Positions 6,984 to 15,630 of a stretch of DNA of 64,000 nucleotides are shown here, piece after piece; within the stretch, counting starts at the first letter, position 1; the number at the start of each line of letters is the position of its first letter. The notes beneath the pieces are model-generated. The model saw nothing but the letters and a program-made list of their open reading frames with translations, did not search any database and had not been told where the DNA came from. The stretch comes from Deltaproteobacteria bacterium (GTDB taxonomy: Bacteria > Myxococcota_A > UBA796 > GCA-2862545). The translations under genes were made by a program, and so were the position numbers. The stretch lies in contig SBGP01000077.1 in assembly GCA_006226595.1 (NCBI GenBank), positions 163,244 through 227,243 of the forward strand, written 5' to 3'.

Positions 6984-8270
6984 ATGGACGCAATTCTCAA
7001 CCCCGTCGCCCTTGGTGTGCTCATCGGAGCCGTGGCGTGCGGTGCCGTCATCTTCCGCTCGACCCGCTGGGGCATCGTCCTCACGTCGCTCTACGCCCTC
7101 GGCGCGAACGCGTACCTGTTCAAGCGGAAGTTCGCGTCCGCGCAGGAAACCGACGCCATCTGCAACGTCAGCGACACCATCAACTGCGATGTCGTGAACA
7201 ACAGCGCGGCCTCCGAGATGTTCGGCGTGCCGATCACGCTCCTCGGAGCCGGCTTCTTCGCCGGACTGCTGCTCGCCGCCTTCCTCGCGAAGGACGACGA
7301 CAAGAAGATCTTCCAGGCCACCGCGCTGTTCTCGATCCTCAACGTCGTGTACAGCGCCTACCTCGGCCTGCAGGCGTACCAGCTCGGCGCCGTCTGCCTG
7401 TTCTGCATCGCCATCTACATCGCGAACCTGCTCCTGCTCTGGGGCGGCCTCAAGGGCCTCAAGGAAGCCGGCGGCACGCTGTTCGAGGACCTCGGCAAGT
7501 TCTTCGGCAGCACCGCGTTCATGGTGATCACCGTCGTGTTCGGCCTGGTCGTCCTCATGGGCGGCACGGCGTGGACCACCGAGCAGGCCCGCCTGCACAG
7601 CAGCCTGGACGTCGACCCGACCCGCAAGCCGCTGCCGACCGAAGAGCTCGAGCGCGTGTTCCACGCCCCGGGCGGCCCCGTCCGCCTCGATGGCACCGAG
7701 CCCGTGTACGGCGATCCCGACGCGCCCTACATGCTGGTCGAGTGGGCCGACTACGGCTGCCCGCACTGCGCGCGTGCCGCGGTCGAGCTCAAGCGTCTGC
7801 TCGCCGACAACCCACAGATCCAGCTCCGCTTCAAGGTGTTTCCGCTGGATGGGAAGTGCAACCCGGCGCTCCAGCCCGGTGACGGGACCCGCTGCGACGC
7901 CGCGAAGGCCGCCGAGTGCGGTCACGCCCAGGGCAAGTTCTGGGAGATGCAGGAGCTCCTGTTCAAGAACCAGGGCTACTTCGCGTTGGACGAGCTGCGT
8001 CACATGGCGGGCCAGGCGGGCCTCGACCTGCCGACCTTCGACGCGTGCATGACCGACCCGGCCACCGAGGCCGCGGTCATCGCCGACGCCAAGGCCGGTG
8101 ACGACGCGAAGATCTTCGGTACGCCGACCATCTTCCTCCAGGGAACGCACGGCTCCAGCTTCGTGCAGCCCGAGGGCATCCCCGGCGCGCTCCGCCTCAT
8201 CGAGGCCCACAGCGCGGGCGCCAACATGCCCGAGCCGCCGCCGTGGAAGCCGCCGCCGGGCATGCACTGA
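6984..8270 (+). CDS. VKOR-DsbA fusion protein (disulfide-bond formation)
   Basis: A 428-residue fusion. Residues 1-195 form a multi-pass VKOR-type quinone reductase with loop cysteines C60 and C68 (ICNVSDTINC) and the CLFC redox centre at 138-141. Residues 215-425 form an exported thioredoxin/DsbA-like domain with CPHC at 259-262 and a cis-proline in GTPTIF (P381). Fused VKOR/Trx proteins combine thiol oxidation of exported proteins with re-oxidation by the quinone pool, replacing DsbA plus DsbB. Extra cysteines at 292, 304 and 312 lie in the helical insertion and are unusual. The tail ends in a Pro-rich PEPPPWKPPPGMH. Its stop forms TGATG with prmA. Physiological partners are inferred to be the Cys-rich exported proteins of this window. 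Confidence 0.93.
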   Translation: MDAILNPVALGVLIGAVACGAVIFRSTRWGIVLTSLYALGANAYLFKRKFASAQETDAICNVSDTINCDVVNNSAASEMFGVPITLLGAGFFAGLLLAAFLAKDDDKKIFQATALFSILNVVYSAYLGLQAYQLGAVCLFCIAIYIANLLLLWGGLKGLKEAGGTLFEDLGKFFGSTAFMVITVVFGLVVLMGGTAWTTEQARLHSSLDVDPTRKPLPTEELERVFHAPGGPVRLDGTEPVYGDPDAPYMLVEWADYGCPHCARAAVELKRLLADNPQIQLRFKVFPLDGKCNPALQPGDGTRCDAAKAAECGHAQGKFWEMQELLFKNQGYFALDELRHMAGQAGLDLPTFDACMTDPATEAAVIADAKAGDDAKIFGTPTIFLQGTHGSSFVQPEGIPGALRLIEAHSAGANMPEPPPWKPPPGMH

Positions 8271-9118
8271 TGGCCTGGCAGGAGCTGCAGGTCCGGGTCC
8301 GCGCCGGAAACAAGGGCGCGGCCGCGGGCGCGCTTCACCGCGCCGGCGCCTCCGGCGTGCAGGAGGACTACCTCCCCGGTGAGGCGCCGCCGCCGCGTCA
8401 GCCGTGGGACACCGGCCCGCCACCGCCAGACCCGGCAGAGTTCCTGCTCCGCGCCTGGTTCGAGGACCCCGAGGTGGCGCCGATCGAGGCGGCCGTGAGC
8501 CCGTGGGCCGAGTCGCTCGCGTGGGAAGCGGTGCCCGACGTGGACTGGGAAGAGTCGTGGAAGGCGGGCTTCGAGCCTCTCGTGGTCAGCGAGCGCCTCG
8601 TCGTCGCGCCACCGTGGGATGCGCCCGAAGGCGCGCTGATCATCGAGCCCGGACAAGGCTTCGGCACCGGCTCGCACGAGACCACGCGTGGGCTGCTCAA
8701 GGTGGTCGACCAGCTCGCCGACCAGGTCGACACCGTACTCGACGTCGGTTGCGGCTCGGGCGTGCTCGCGCTGGCCGCGGCAAAGCTCGGCTGCATCGCC
8801 AGCGGCATCGACGTCGATGCCGACGCGGTCAAGGACGCCGTCGCCCACGCGGAGCGCAACGGCCTGGACGTGCCCTTCTCCCAGGCCCCGGTCACCGAGT
8901 GCGCTCCCGCCGACCTGTGCCTCGCGAACCTGTACGCAGAGGTCCTCGTCGATCTCCACCCGGAGCTGCTGCGGTGCACGGGCCGCTACCTCGGACTCGC
9001 GGGCATCATGCTCACCAAGGAGCACATGGTCCGCGAGCTGTACGACCCCGACCTCGAGCTGCTCCAGCGGGACGTGGACGGCGAGTGGGTCGCGTTGCTC
9101 TACGAGCGCCGTGCATGA
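8270..9118 (+). CDS. prmA: Ribosomal protein L11 methyltransferase PrmA
   Basis: A 282-residue SAM-dependent enzyme that trimethylates L11 (encoded at 62180-62608). The central EPGQGFGTGSHETTR is the PrmA hallmark; DVGCGSGVLALAAAKLG is SAM motif I and LANLYAEVL replaces the usual N-(I/P)-L-A motif IV. ATG 8270 overlaps the preceding stop as TGATG; nine more upstream codons are open but lie within the previous gene. The N-terminal substrate-recognition domain is somewhat divergent and rich in Pro and Gly around residues 37-55. It overlaps rsmE by ATGA, making a small ribosome-modification pair. Confidence 0.93.
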   Translation: MAWQELQVRVRAGNKGAAAGALHRAGASGVQEDYLPGEAPPPRQPWDTGPPPPDPAEFLLRAWFEDPEVAPIEAAVSPWAESLAWEAVPDVDWEESWKAGFEPLVVSERLVVAPPWDAPEGALIIEPGQGFGTGSHETTRGLLKVVDQLADQVDTVLDVGCGSGVLALAAAKLGCIASGIDVDADAVKDAVAHAERNGLDVPFSQAPVTECAPADLCLANLYAEVLVDLHPELLRCTGRYLGLAGIMLTKEHMVRELYDPDLELLQRDVDGEWVALLYERRA

Positions 9119-9783
9119 GGCGCTTCTTCGCGGCTCCCCTGCCCCGTGAGGGCCGCGTGCGCCTCGGGGACGAGATGTCCCACCACCTGCTCCGCGTCGT
9201 CCGCATCGCCGCCGGAGAGCAGGTCGAGCTGTTCGACGGCGAAGGGCTCGTCGCGACCGCGACCCTGATCGCGGACGACGAGGGCGTCGCGGAGCTCGAG
9301 CTCACCGAGGCTCCACGGCGCGCGGCCCCGGTCCACGCCCGTCACCTGCTGGTCGGCATCCCCAAGGGACAGGCCATGGACCTCGCGGTCCGCCTCGCCA
9401 CCGAGGCCGGCGCCACCCACATCCACCCGCTGCTGCTCTCTCGCTCCATCGCCAAGGGCGATCGCGGAGACCGCTGGGAGCGCATCGCGAGCTCCGCAGC
9501 GCAGCAGTGCGGGCGCGGCGACGTACCCGAGATCCTGCCCCTGGCGACGCTCGAGCAGGCGAGTGAGCGACTCGGAGCCTGCGCGCGCTTCGTCGCCCAT
9601 CCCGGCGGCGCCCGCGGCAGTGAGGTCGACGGTCCCGCTGCCCTGCTGGTCGGCCCCGAGGGCGGCCTCACCGACGACGAGCTGCGCCGCGCCTCCGCAC
9701 TCGGCTTCGCCCGCATGGGACTGGGTGAGTGGGTGTTCCGCACTGAAACGGCTTGTGCCGTCGGCATGGCCCTCCTCGGCTAG
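9115..9783 (+). CDS. rsmE: 16S rRNA m3U1498 methyltransferase RsmE
   Basis: A 222-residue SPOUT-class methyltransferase acting on U1498 of 16S rRNA. The N-terminal PUA-like part includes EMSHHLLRVVRIAAGEQVEL. The knot region shows the family blocks LLVGPEGGLTDDEL and, near the end, MGLGEWVFRTETACAVGMALL, where RTETA lines the SAM pocket. The start overlaps the prmA stop as ATGA, and prmA-rsmE pairing is common in bacteria, which supports both calls. The gene ends at 9783 and is followed by tandem hairpins. Confidence 0.95.
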   Translation: MRRFFAAPLPREGRVRLGDEMSHHLLRVVRIAAGEQVELFDGEGLVATATLIADDEGVAELELTEAPRRAAPVHARHLLVGIPKGQAMDLAVRLATEAGATHIHPLLLSRSIAKGDRGDRWERIASSAAQQCGRGDVPEILPLATLEQASERLGACARFVAHPGGARGSEVDGPAALLVGPEGGLTDDELRRASALGFARMGLGEWVFRTETACAVGMALLG

Positions 9784-9802
9784 TCGCGCAGTCCGTGCAC
9801 CG

Positions 9803-9839
9803 ATGCGGATTTCGCATGCCGCACACGCCGAAAGGCGTG
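9803..9839 (+). terminator. Tandem hairpins after rsmE
   Basis: Two small stems: ATGCG/CGCAT (9803-9817) and CACGCC-GAAA-GGCGTG (9824-9839), the second with a GNRA tetraloop. They begin 20 bp after the rsmE stop. No T-run follows, so if this is a terminator it is a weak or non-canonical one. Confidence 0.4.
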
Positions 9840-9914
9840 CAGAATACGCAGCCTCGCGAGTCCGGCGACGGCGATGACCTCGCTGCCATCGGGCTCCCTG
9901 GACTGCGCGCCGCT

Positions 9915-9930
9915 TGGCACGGTGCTCGCA
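9915..9930 (+). promoter_or_regulatory. Sigma-54-type promoter
   Basis: TGGCACGGTGCTCGCA keeps the invariant GG-N10-GC spacing and matches the TGGCACG-N4-TTGCA consensus except for one base (TCGCA). Start of transcription would be near 9941, a dozen bases before the GTG of a histidine kinase whose partner is a GAFTGA-type sigma-54 activator. Autoregulation by that activator is the natural reading. Confidence 0.55.
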
Positions 9931-9952
9931 TACCCGTGCCGCAGGAGACCGA

Positions 9953-11137
9953 GTGCCCTTCAGCCTGAACATCGAGCGCGCCATCCTCTTCGGGGGCCTG
10001 TTCACCGCCCTGCTGCTGCTCGGCACCGTGGGGTGGAGCTCCGCCGGGGTGGAGCAGGCGGCCCAGGGCACGGTCACCGCCGAGGGCCATGCCTACAGCC
10101 GCCTCGCGATGGGCTATCCCCCGACCGCCATGGGTCTCGCCGAGATGGTGGAGTCGCATCCCGAGCTGGTCTACGCGGGCTACGCGTATCCGCGCCGCGG
10201 TGAGATCCTGTTCGGCGCCGGCGAGGCGACGCCCCTCGGCAAGCCGGAGGCCGGCCCGTTGCGCCCCCAGCCAGACGGCAGCGTGCTCATGTTCGTGCCT
10301 CCGCCACCGGAGCACGCGGAGTCCTTCGAGATCGAGCCCCCGCCGATGCTCGTCGTGCGCTTCTACCCGGCACTCGCCGCGCAGCTGAGCACGCGCGGCC
10401 GGGCGTCGCTGGCGGTCGCCCTCGTCGTCGCCTCGCTCCTGGTCCTCGCGAGTGTCTGGCTTGCCCGCACCGAGGAGCGGGCGCGCAAGGCCCAGGCCGA
10501 CCTCGCCGCGAGCGAGCACCTCGCGCAGATGGGTGAGATGTCCGCGGTGCTCGCTCACGAGATCAAGAATCCCCTCGCCTCGCTCAAGGGTCACGCACAG
10601 CTCCTCGAGGAGCTGCTCGCCGACAGTCCCCACCAGCGCCGGGCCCACCGGGTGGTGAGCGAGGCCGAGCGCCTGCAGCAGCTCATCGACTCGCTGCTCG
10701 CCTACGCCCGACGCGCCGAGATCCGCCGACGCGACGTCCAGGTGGACGAGCTGGTCGAAGAGATCGTCGGCTCCCGTCCCCAGGTGAAGGTCGACTGCCC
10801 CTCCGGGCTCACGTGGTCGCTGGACCGCGGCCTCGTCATCCGAGCGGTCGGCAACCTCGTGACCAACGCGCTGCAGGCCGGCGGGGACGAGCCCGTCGAT
10901 CTTGGCGTCTCGGTCGTCGGCAAGAAGCTCCAGTTCACGGTCCGCGACCGCGGCGCGGGGCTCCAGGGCGCCAAGCCCGAGGAGCTGTTCGCACCGTTCG
11001 CGACCACTCGCACCCGCGGCACCGGCCTTGGCCTCGCCATCGCCAGCCGCATCGCCCACGCCCACCACGGCACCATTACCGCCGCCGATCACCCCGGCGG
11101 CGGCGCGGTGTTCACGCTCACCCTGGGAGGTTCCTGA
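9953..11137 (+). CDS. Sensor histidine kinase (NtrB/ZraS-like)
   Basis: A 394-residue membrane sensor. TM1 is at about residues 8-28 and TM2 at 152-171, enclosing a ~120-residue periplasmic sensor with a Pro-rich end and no recognised fold. The H box [14 protein letters not shown] carries the phospho-accepting histidine (about H202). The N box [11 protein letters not shown]1 DRGAGL and G2 GTGLGLAIA complete the kinase core. GTG 9953 is chosen because GCAGGAG lies just upstream and TM1 then starts near the N-terminus. A TTG further up at 9914 falls inside the sigma-54 promoter and is rejected. The stop forms TGATG with the response regulator. The signal sensed is unknown. Confidence 0.93.
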   Translation: MPFSLNIERAILFGGLFTALLLLGTVGWSSAGVEQAAQGTVTAEGHAYSRLAMGYPPTAMGLAEMVESHPELVYAGYAYPRRGEILFGAGEATPLGKPEAGPLRPQPDGSVLMFVPPPPEHAESFEIEPPPMLVVRFYPALAAQLSTRGRASLAVALVVASLLVLASVWLARTEERARKAQADLAASEHLAQMGEMSAVLAHEIKNPLASLKGHAQLLEELLADSPHQRRAHRVVSEAERLQQLIDSLLAYARRAEIRRRDVQVDELVEEIVGSRPQVKVDCPSGLTWSLDRGLVIRAVGNLVTNALQAGGDEPVDLGVSVVGKKLQFTVRDRGAGLQGAKPEELFAPFATTRTRGTGLGLAIASRIAHAHHGTITAADHPGGGAVFTLTLGGS

Positions 11138-12456
11138 TGGCCCGCATCCTCGTCGTCGACGACGAAGAAGGTGTTCGCAGCTTTCTCGCTGACACGCTCA
11201 CCCTGTCTGGGCACGACGTCGTCGAGTCACCGAACGGCGAGCAGGCTCTGCAGGAGGTGCAGCGCTCCCAGTTCCACCTCATGCTCACGGACCTGAAGAT
11301 GCCGGGCATGGACGGAATGGAGCTGCTGCGAAGCGCGCGCATGCAGCAGCCCGACCTCCAGGTCGTGATGCTCACCGCCCACGGCAACGTCGAGGTGGCC
11401 GTCGAGGCCATGCGTGAGGGCGCGCATGACTTCATCGAGAAGCCGCTCCCCAGCCCGGCGGCCCTGCGCGCCGTGGTCGAGCGTGCGCTGGAGCACCGCG
11501 CCCTGCGAAATGCCGTCGAGGCAGCAGCGCCCCCCCCGATCCGCCTGAGCTGGGGTGCACCGGCGATGGGTCCGGTCGTCGAGGCCCTGGCCCGCGTGGC
11601 GCCGACCCAGGCGACCGTGCTCCTGCTCGGCGAGTCTGGCGTCGGCAAGGAAGTCGCCGCCCGCACCCTCCACGAGCAGTCCGGTCGCAAGGGTCCATTC
11701 GTCGCCATCAACTGCGCCGGCCTCAACGCCGAGCTGCTCGAGTCCGAGCTCTTCGGCCACGAGCGCGGAGCTTTCACGGGCGCCGCCGCCCGCAAGCGCG
11801 GCCGCCTCGAGCTGGCCGAGGGTGGCACCTTCTTCCTCGACGAGGTCGGTGAGCTCGCACCGCCGCTTCAGGCGAAGCTCCTTCGCGTGCTGCAGGACCG
11901 CCGCTTCGAGCGCGTCGGCGGCACCCAGACGCTCACCGCGGACGTGCGCTGGGTCGCAGCGACCAACCGCCGCCTCGAAGAGGCCGTCGCCGAGGGCAGC
12001 TTCCGCCAGGATCTGTACTACCGACTCGCCGTGTTCCCGATCAAGGTTCCGCCGCTGCGCGAGCGCAAGGAGGACCTGCTCCCTCTCGCCCGCACGCTGC
12101 TCCAGCGCATCTCCGCCGAGCTCGGTCGCCCGGGTCTGCGGCTCTCGGCTGCCGCGGAAGCCGCCATCGAGAAGCGTGCCTGGCCCGGCAACGTGCGAGA
12201 GCTGGCCAACGCCCTCGAGCGTGCCGCCATCCTCTCCTCCGGCCAGGAGCTGGAAGCCGCATGGCTCGAGACCATGGGGGGACCCCAGCCGGCCAGCGCC
12301 AGCAACAGCGGTCCGCCGACCATGGAGGAAGCCGAGCGCGAGGCCATTCGTCAGGCCCTCGATCACTGTGGCGGCAACCGTCGGCTGACCGCCGAGTACC
12401 TCGGCATCGGCCTGCGCACGCTGTACGAGAAGATCAAGCGCTACGACCTGCGCTGA
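11137..12456 (+). CDS. NtrC-family sigma-54-dependent response regulator
   Basis: A 439-residue activator. The receiver domain (1-115) has the acidic pocket VVDDEE and phospho-acceptor D52 in [11 protein letters not shown]. The AAA+ domain (~135-360) has Walker A GESGVGKE, the sigma-54-contacting loop GAFTGA, Walker [10 protein letters not shown] and the arginine-finger region. A C-terminal Fis-type helix-turn-helix ([19 protein letters not shown]) binds DNA. It is coupled to the kinase by TGATG, so the two form a cognate pair that should activate sigma-54 promoters, very probably including the one at 9915-9930. Wider targets cannot be seen from here. Confidence 0.96.
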   Translation: MARILVVDDEEGVRSFLADTLTLSGHDVVESPNGEQALQEVQRSQFHLMLTDLKMPGMDGMELLRSARMQQPDLQVVMLTAHGNVEVAVEAMREGAHDFIEKPLPSPAALRAVVERALEHRALRNAVEAAAPPPIRLSWGAPAMGPVVEALARVAPTQATVLLLGESGVGKEVAARTLHEQSGRKGPFVAINCAGLNAELLESELFGHERGAFTGAAARKRGRLELAEGGTFFLDEVGELAPPLQAKLLRVLQDRRFERVGGTQTLTADVRWVAATNRRLEEAVAEGSFRQDLYYRLAVFPIKVPPLRERKEDLLPLARTLLQRISAELGRPGLRLSAAAEAAIEKRAWPGNVRELANALERAAILSSGQELEAAWLETMGGPQPASASNSGPPTMEEAEREAIRQALDHCGGNRRLTAEYLGIGLRTLYEKIKRYDLR

Positions 12457-12545
12457 CCTGTCGGACGCGGAGCTACGGCGGTCCGAGGGCCAGTTCATGA
12501 CCCATGAAGCGCGATGGCCCGCGATGAGAGCGCTCGGCCACCTGC

Positions 12546-13172
12546 CTACAGCAGGTGCCCCGACTTCTCCTTCTTCGTGCGCAGGTAGTCCACGTTGTGC
12601 TCGTTCGGCTCCATCTGGTGCGGCACCCGTCCCTCGACGTCGATGCCGTGCCGCAGGAGTCCTTCCCACTTCTTGGGGTTGTTGGTGAGCAGCTGCACCG
12701 AGACGATGCCCAGCTCTTCGAGCATCTGCGCAGCGATGTCGTAGGTCCGCTGGTCGTCCTCGAAGCCGAGGGCGAGGTTGGCTTCGACCGTGTCGAGGCC
12801 GGCGTCCTGGAGCGCGTAGGCGCGGATCTTGTTGGCGAGGCCGATGCCGCGCCCCTCCTGACGGAGGTAGAGCACCGCACCCCGCTCGGCCTGCCCGATG
12901 AACTCGAGCGCCGCTTCGAGCTGGTCGCGGCAGTCACAGCGGTACGAGCCCATGAGGTCGCCGGTGAAGCACTCGCTGTGCAGACGCACCGGCACGCCGC
13001 GCTCACCGCGGACCTCACCCTTGACGACGGCGCCGTACTCCTTGCCGTCGACCGACTCGAACGCCACCACACGGAACTCCCCGAAGCGTGACGGCATCGA
13101 GGCCTCCGCCGCGAGGCGGACCAGGCGTCCATTGCCGAGGTCGGGAAGATCCTGTGTACGAACCTGGTCCAT
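12546..13172 (-). CDS. ribA: GTP cyclohydrolase II
   Basis: A 208-residue zinc enzyme that opens GTP to 2,5-diamino-6-ribosylamino-pyrimidinone phosphate, the first step of riboflavin synthesis. The zinc ligands are in HSECFTGDLMGSYRCDC, and YLRQEGRGIGLANKIRAY is the GTP/catalytic block. It is a stand-alone RibA, not fused to RibB. A longer frame is open upstream, but ATG 13172 follows GGAGGG and gives the normal ~200-residue size. Monocistronic here; it converges with the response-regulator gene (89 bp between stops). No FMN riboswitch-like sequence is evident in the short leader. Confidence 0.95.
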   Translation of the reverse strand: MDQVRTQDLPDLGNGRLVRLAAEASMPSRFGEFRVVAFESVDGKEYGAVVKGEVRGERGVPVRLHSECFTGDLMGSYRCDCRDQLEAALEFIGQAERGAVLYLRQEGRGIGLANKIRAYALQDAGLDTVEANLALGFEDDQRTYDIAAQMLEELGIVSVQLLTNNPKKWEGLLRHGIDVEGRVPHQMEPNEHNVDYLRTKKEKSGHLL

Positions 13173-13267
13173 GAAGACCCTCCGAGAGGCCATTGTTGTA
13201 AACCACTGGTCGCTCGGCGTGCGCAAACGTGACACGACGCGACCTGAGGTCGGCCCCCCTGAGCAAC

Positions 13268-13293
13268 GAGACCCCGGCCGAAGCCGAGGTCTC
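13268..13293 (-). terminator. hup terminator with UUCG tetraloop
   Basis: On the minus strand an 11-bp stem (GAGACCTCGGC with GCCGGGGTCTC, one G-U pair) closes a TTCG tetraloop, 20 bp after the hup stop. No U-tract follows, as at several other operon ends in this window. Confidence 0.7.
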
Positions 13294-13312
13294 GAACGGC
13301 ACTACCGCGATA

Positions 13313-13594
13313 TCAGTCGCGGGCGTTCAGGGCGTTCTTGAGGCCCTTGCCGGCGCGGAACACCGGGATGCGCACGGGGCGAACCGGCATCGGGTCCTGC
13401 GTCTTCGGGTTGTGGCCGATGAAGCCGCTACGATCCGAGACGTTGAAGGTACCAAAGTCAGAGATGGTGACCTTCTCGCCCTCGACCAGCGCCTCGCGAA
13501 TGGCGTCGGTCAGGATGTTGATGTAGTTCGCAGCCTTCACCTTCGGGATGCTGGCGCGCTCGGCGAGCTTCTCGGTCAGGTCAGCCTTGTTCAT
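13313..13594 (-). CDS. hup: HU-family DNA-binding protein
   Basis: A 93-residue nucleoid-associated protein. The N-terminal MNKADLTEKLAE, the central GTFNVSDRSGFIGHNPKT and the DNA-bending arm ending in RIPVFRAGKGLKNALN match HU rather than IHF-alpha/beta, although the arm VRPVRIPVF has the Pro that intercalates in both. It acts as a homodimer or with another HU subunit to bend and compact DNA. It has its own leader (about 300 bp of unusually AT-rich DNA) and its own UUCG terminator, so it is monocistronic. SD is GGAGGAG just upstream. Confidence 0.96.
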   Translation of the reverse strand: MNKADLTEKLAERASIPKVKAANYINILTDAIREALVEGEKVTISDFGTFNVSDRSGFIGHNPKTQDPMPVRPVRIPVFRAGKGLKNALNARD

Positions 13595-13881
13595 GGGTTC
13601 TCCTCCGTGCGGAAAACGCAGGTGCTAGAGATTCGAATTCTCGAAATTCTGCGGTTCGCGCCGGTCTCTTAAGTTGGACAAGCGCCCCAAGCCATTAATC
13701 CCTTGTAAAGAGACCAATTCGCTGAAGCGCCGTTCAGGTACCGGGTTGGACCGACGATGCCTATTTAGAAGGTCGCACCTGGTCAGGCAAGCCTTTCTAG
13801 GCACTTTTTTTCAGGCGAATCACGGAGAAGCCACAGAAAAGTCCAAATTCTGCAGATCCGCGGACGCATTCTCCAAAATGG
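13595..13881 (-). promoter_or_regulatory. AT-rich regulatory region upstream of hup
   Basis: Around 290 bp between hup and the lipid-kinase gene, clearly richer in A/T than its surroundings, with no gene. It contains a T-run at about 13804-13811, a near-palindrome around TTCGAA at 13628-13642 just before the hup start, and several A/T-rich hexamers that could be -10 elements. A highly expressed, growth-phase-controlled gene such as hup would justify it. No promoter can be picked with confidence. Confidence 0.45.
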
Positions 13882-13898
13882 AAGGGAAACTTTCCCTT
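13882..13898 (-). terminator. Terminator overlapping the lipid-kinase stop
   Basis: AAGGGAAA and TTTCCCTT form a perfect 8-bp inverted repeat around one base, touching the TAA stop (13898-13900). On the minus strand it is followed by CCATTTTGG. It is the likely end of the three-gene FAD oxidase/Fe-S/lipid kinase operon. Confidence 0.6.
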
Positions 13899-14848
13899 TA
13901 CGCAGGAGGCCCGAAGATCACGCCGACGGAGCGAGGTACGACCTCGAAGCTCGCGTCGAGACGACCCGGCTGCTCTCCATCGATGTCGATGAGCACCGGA
14001 TGGCTGCCGGTGCTCACCGCAGCCACCCTGGAGGCGCGGAACCGCTGGATACCCCGTACACGCTCGGGGTGCCCGGAATAAAGATGCGGCAGGCTCCGAG
14101 ACAGGCGTCGGAGCGGCAGTTTCGGGATGAGCGTCACTTCCATCAACCCGTCATCGAGCTGCGCGCCCTTGCCGAGCCACATGCCCCCACCTGCGTACTC
14201 GGCGTTGGCGAGGAACATGTTCACCAGCTCCCCCGACCACGACTGCTCGGCGCCATCGGCATCGGTCCACACGAGCTCGACCGGCGCGGGGGTGTAGGCG
14301 AGCAGCGACGAGACGGTCGCGCCGAGGAAGGTCAGGGTCCCGCCGAAGCGCTTGGAGGAAGCATTGGCGCGGGCCACGACCTCCCCTTCCATGCCGAAGC
14401 CGATCACGTTGATGCCCATGCGCGCAGCCGGCTCGCCGTCGGGCCCGATGAACCGCGCACACACGACGTCGGTGGCGCGCGCGTCTCCCTCGTGGACGAG
14501 CGCAAAGGCTTTGTCCAGGTCCCGCGGCATGTGCAGCGTCTTCACCAGATCACAGCCCGTTCCGGCCGGGACCACCGCGAAGTGGGCCTCGGTCTCGACA
14601 GGCACGCCATCCTCGAAGAACCCGTTGATCACCTCATTGGCGGTGCCGTCACCGCCCACGGCGACCACCGCGTCGAAGCCTTCGTCGATCGCCTGCCGTG
14701 CGAGCTCGGTGGCGTGGCCCGCGCGCTCGGTCTTGCGCATGTCCCAGGCCTCGAGCTGCCGATCGGCGGCATCCGCGATCTCCGCGAAGCGACGCGAGGT
14801 CGAGCCCGCCGCGGAGCGCGGGTTGACGATGAGGCAGACGCGCCTCAC
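13898..14848 (-). CDS. Diacylglycerol/lipid kinase family protein
   Basis: A 316-residue cytoplasmic or peripheral protein of the DAGK catalytic family (YegS/DgkB/BmrU type), which phosphorylates a lipid hydroxyl with ATP. The nucleotide loop VVAVGGDGTANEVINGF (about residues 59-75) and PAGTGCDLVKTL are diagnostic; NVIGFGMEGEVV and the late DGLMEVTLIPKLP block complete the fold. GTG 14848 overlaps the preceding stop as GTGA. Substrate may be diacylglycerol, sphingosine-like or another lipid. Genes for AGPS-like flavoproteins and DAG kinases sit together elsewhere too (for example Rv2251-Rv2252 in Mycobacterium tuberculosis, from memory), which supports a lipid role for the operon. Confidence 0.88.
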   Translation of the reverse strand: MRRVCLIVNPRSAAGSTSRRFAEIADAADRQLEAWDMRKTERAGHATELARQAIDEGFDAVVAVGGDGTANEVINGFFEDGVPVETEAHFAVVPAGTGCDLVKTLHMPRDLDKAFALVHEGDARATDVVCARFIGPDGEPAARMGINVIGFGMEGEVVARANASSKRFGGTLTFLGATVSSLLAYTPAPVELVWTDADGAEQSWSGELVNMFLANAEYAGGGMWLGKGAQLDDGLMEVTLIPKLPLRRLSRSLPHLYSGHPERVRGIQRFRASRVAAVSTGSHPVLIDIDGEQPGRLDASFEVVPRSVGVIFGPPA

Positions 14849-15630
14849 TCGGCCTCCAGCAGCTCGTCGAGCACGTCGCGCGCTTCGAATCCCGCGCTGC
14901 GCAGGTGGCCGCGGCAGCGGGCATCGGAGAGCACACCGCCCTCCCACCGTCGGTGATAGGCGCGCGCCACGCGCTGGGCATCCTCGGGATGGTGCACGGG
15001 AAGGGGCCCGCCCCCACCGCAACAGGCCAGTGGCCGCTCGCCCCCGTCGGCACAGCTTCCTGTGCAGCCATCGCGCTCGACGAGTTCCGTGAGCCACTCG
15101 ACAGCGATTCCCGCGCGCTCGAGAGCCTGCGCGACGCCCCCGTCCGCGACGATGATGCGCCGGCCCTCGGCCGCGCGAATCAGCGGCTCCGGGTCCCAGC
15201 CTCGAGAGTCGAGGTGCGCCGCCCCGAAGCGGTCGCGGGTCTTCCACCGCGCGACCTCGACCCCGAGCGTGCGCGCGACGACCTCCGCGAGCGGTCGCTC
15301 GTCCGCCTCGACCGCGACAACCTCGGCATCGCCCTCGATGGCCGCCACGGGCTCAAACACCCGCTCGACCGACGCCTCGAACCGCGCGTCGCGGAGGAGC
15401 TCGGGCAGCGGATGGTGGATGTGGCAGTGGGCTTCGCACGCACCACAGTCCGTGCACAAGCTGAGGGCGGCCTCGGCGAGCTCGGCCTCGATGCGTCCGC
15501 GCTCGTGCTCGATGGCCATGCCGGCGAGGAAGGTCGGCACCGCGGCCTCGCGACCGGTGCCCGTGGTCACGGGACAGGCCGGACGACACAGCCGCGGACA
15601 CAATGCACACGTCGACAGTTCAGCGCTCAC
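14845..15630 (-). CDS. Fe-S oxidoreductase (GlpC/GlcF-like), partner of the FAD oxidase
   Basis: A 261-residue electron-transfer protein. Two [4Fe-4S] sites are visible at the N-terminus: CALCPRLCRPACP (residues ~8-20) and CTDCGACEAHC (~60-70). The C-terminal half has a CCG-like motif (ACCGGGGPL) seen in HdrB/GlcF/GlpC proteins that dock on quinone or a second cluster. GTG 15630 overlaps the upstream stop as GTGA, giving the two-cluster ferredoxin at the very start. Because it is coupled to an FAD-linked oxidase, it most likely takes electrons from the flavin to the membrane pool. The exact donor substrate is unknown. Confidence 0.85.
   Translation of the reverse strand: MSAELSTCALCPRLCRPACPVTTGTGREAAVPTFLAGMAIEHERGRIEAELAEAALSLCTDCGACEAHCHIHHPLPELLRDARFEASVERVFEPVAAIEGDAEVVAVEADERPLAEVVARTLGVEVARWKTRDRFGAAHLDSRGWDPEPLIRAAEGRRIIVADGGVAQALERAGIAVEWLTELVERDGCTGSCADGGERPLACCGGGGPLPVHHPEDAQRVARAYHRRWEGGVLSDARCRGHLRSAGFEARDVLDELLEAE

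Noticed and set aside
9914..9952. TTG start for the histidine kinase at 9914
   Set aside because: No Shine-Dalgarno, and it lies within the sigma-54 promoter; GTG 9953 has GGAG and begins with the first membrane segment.
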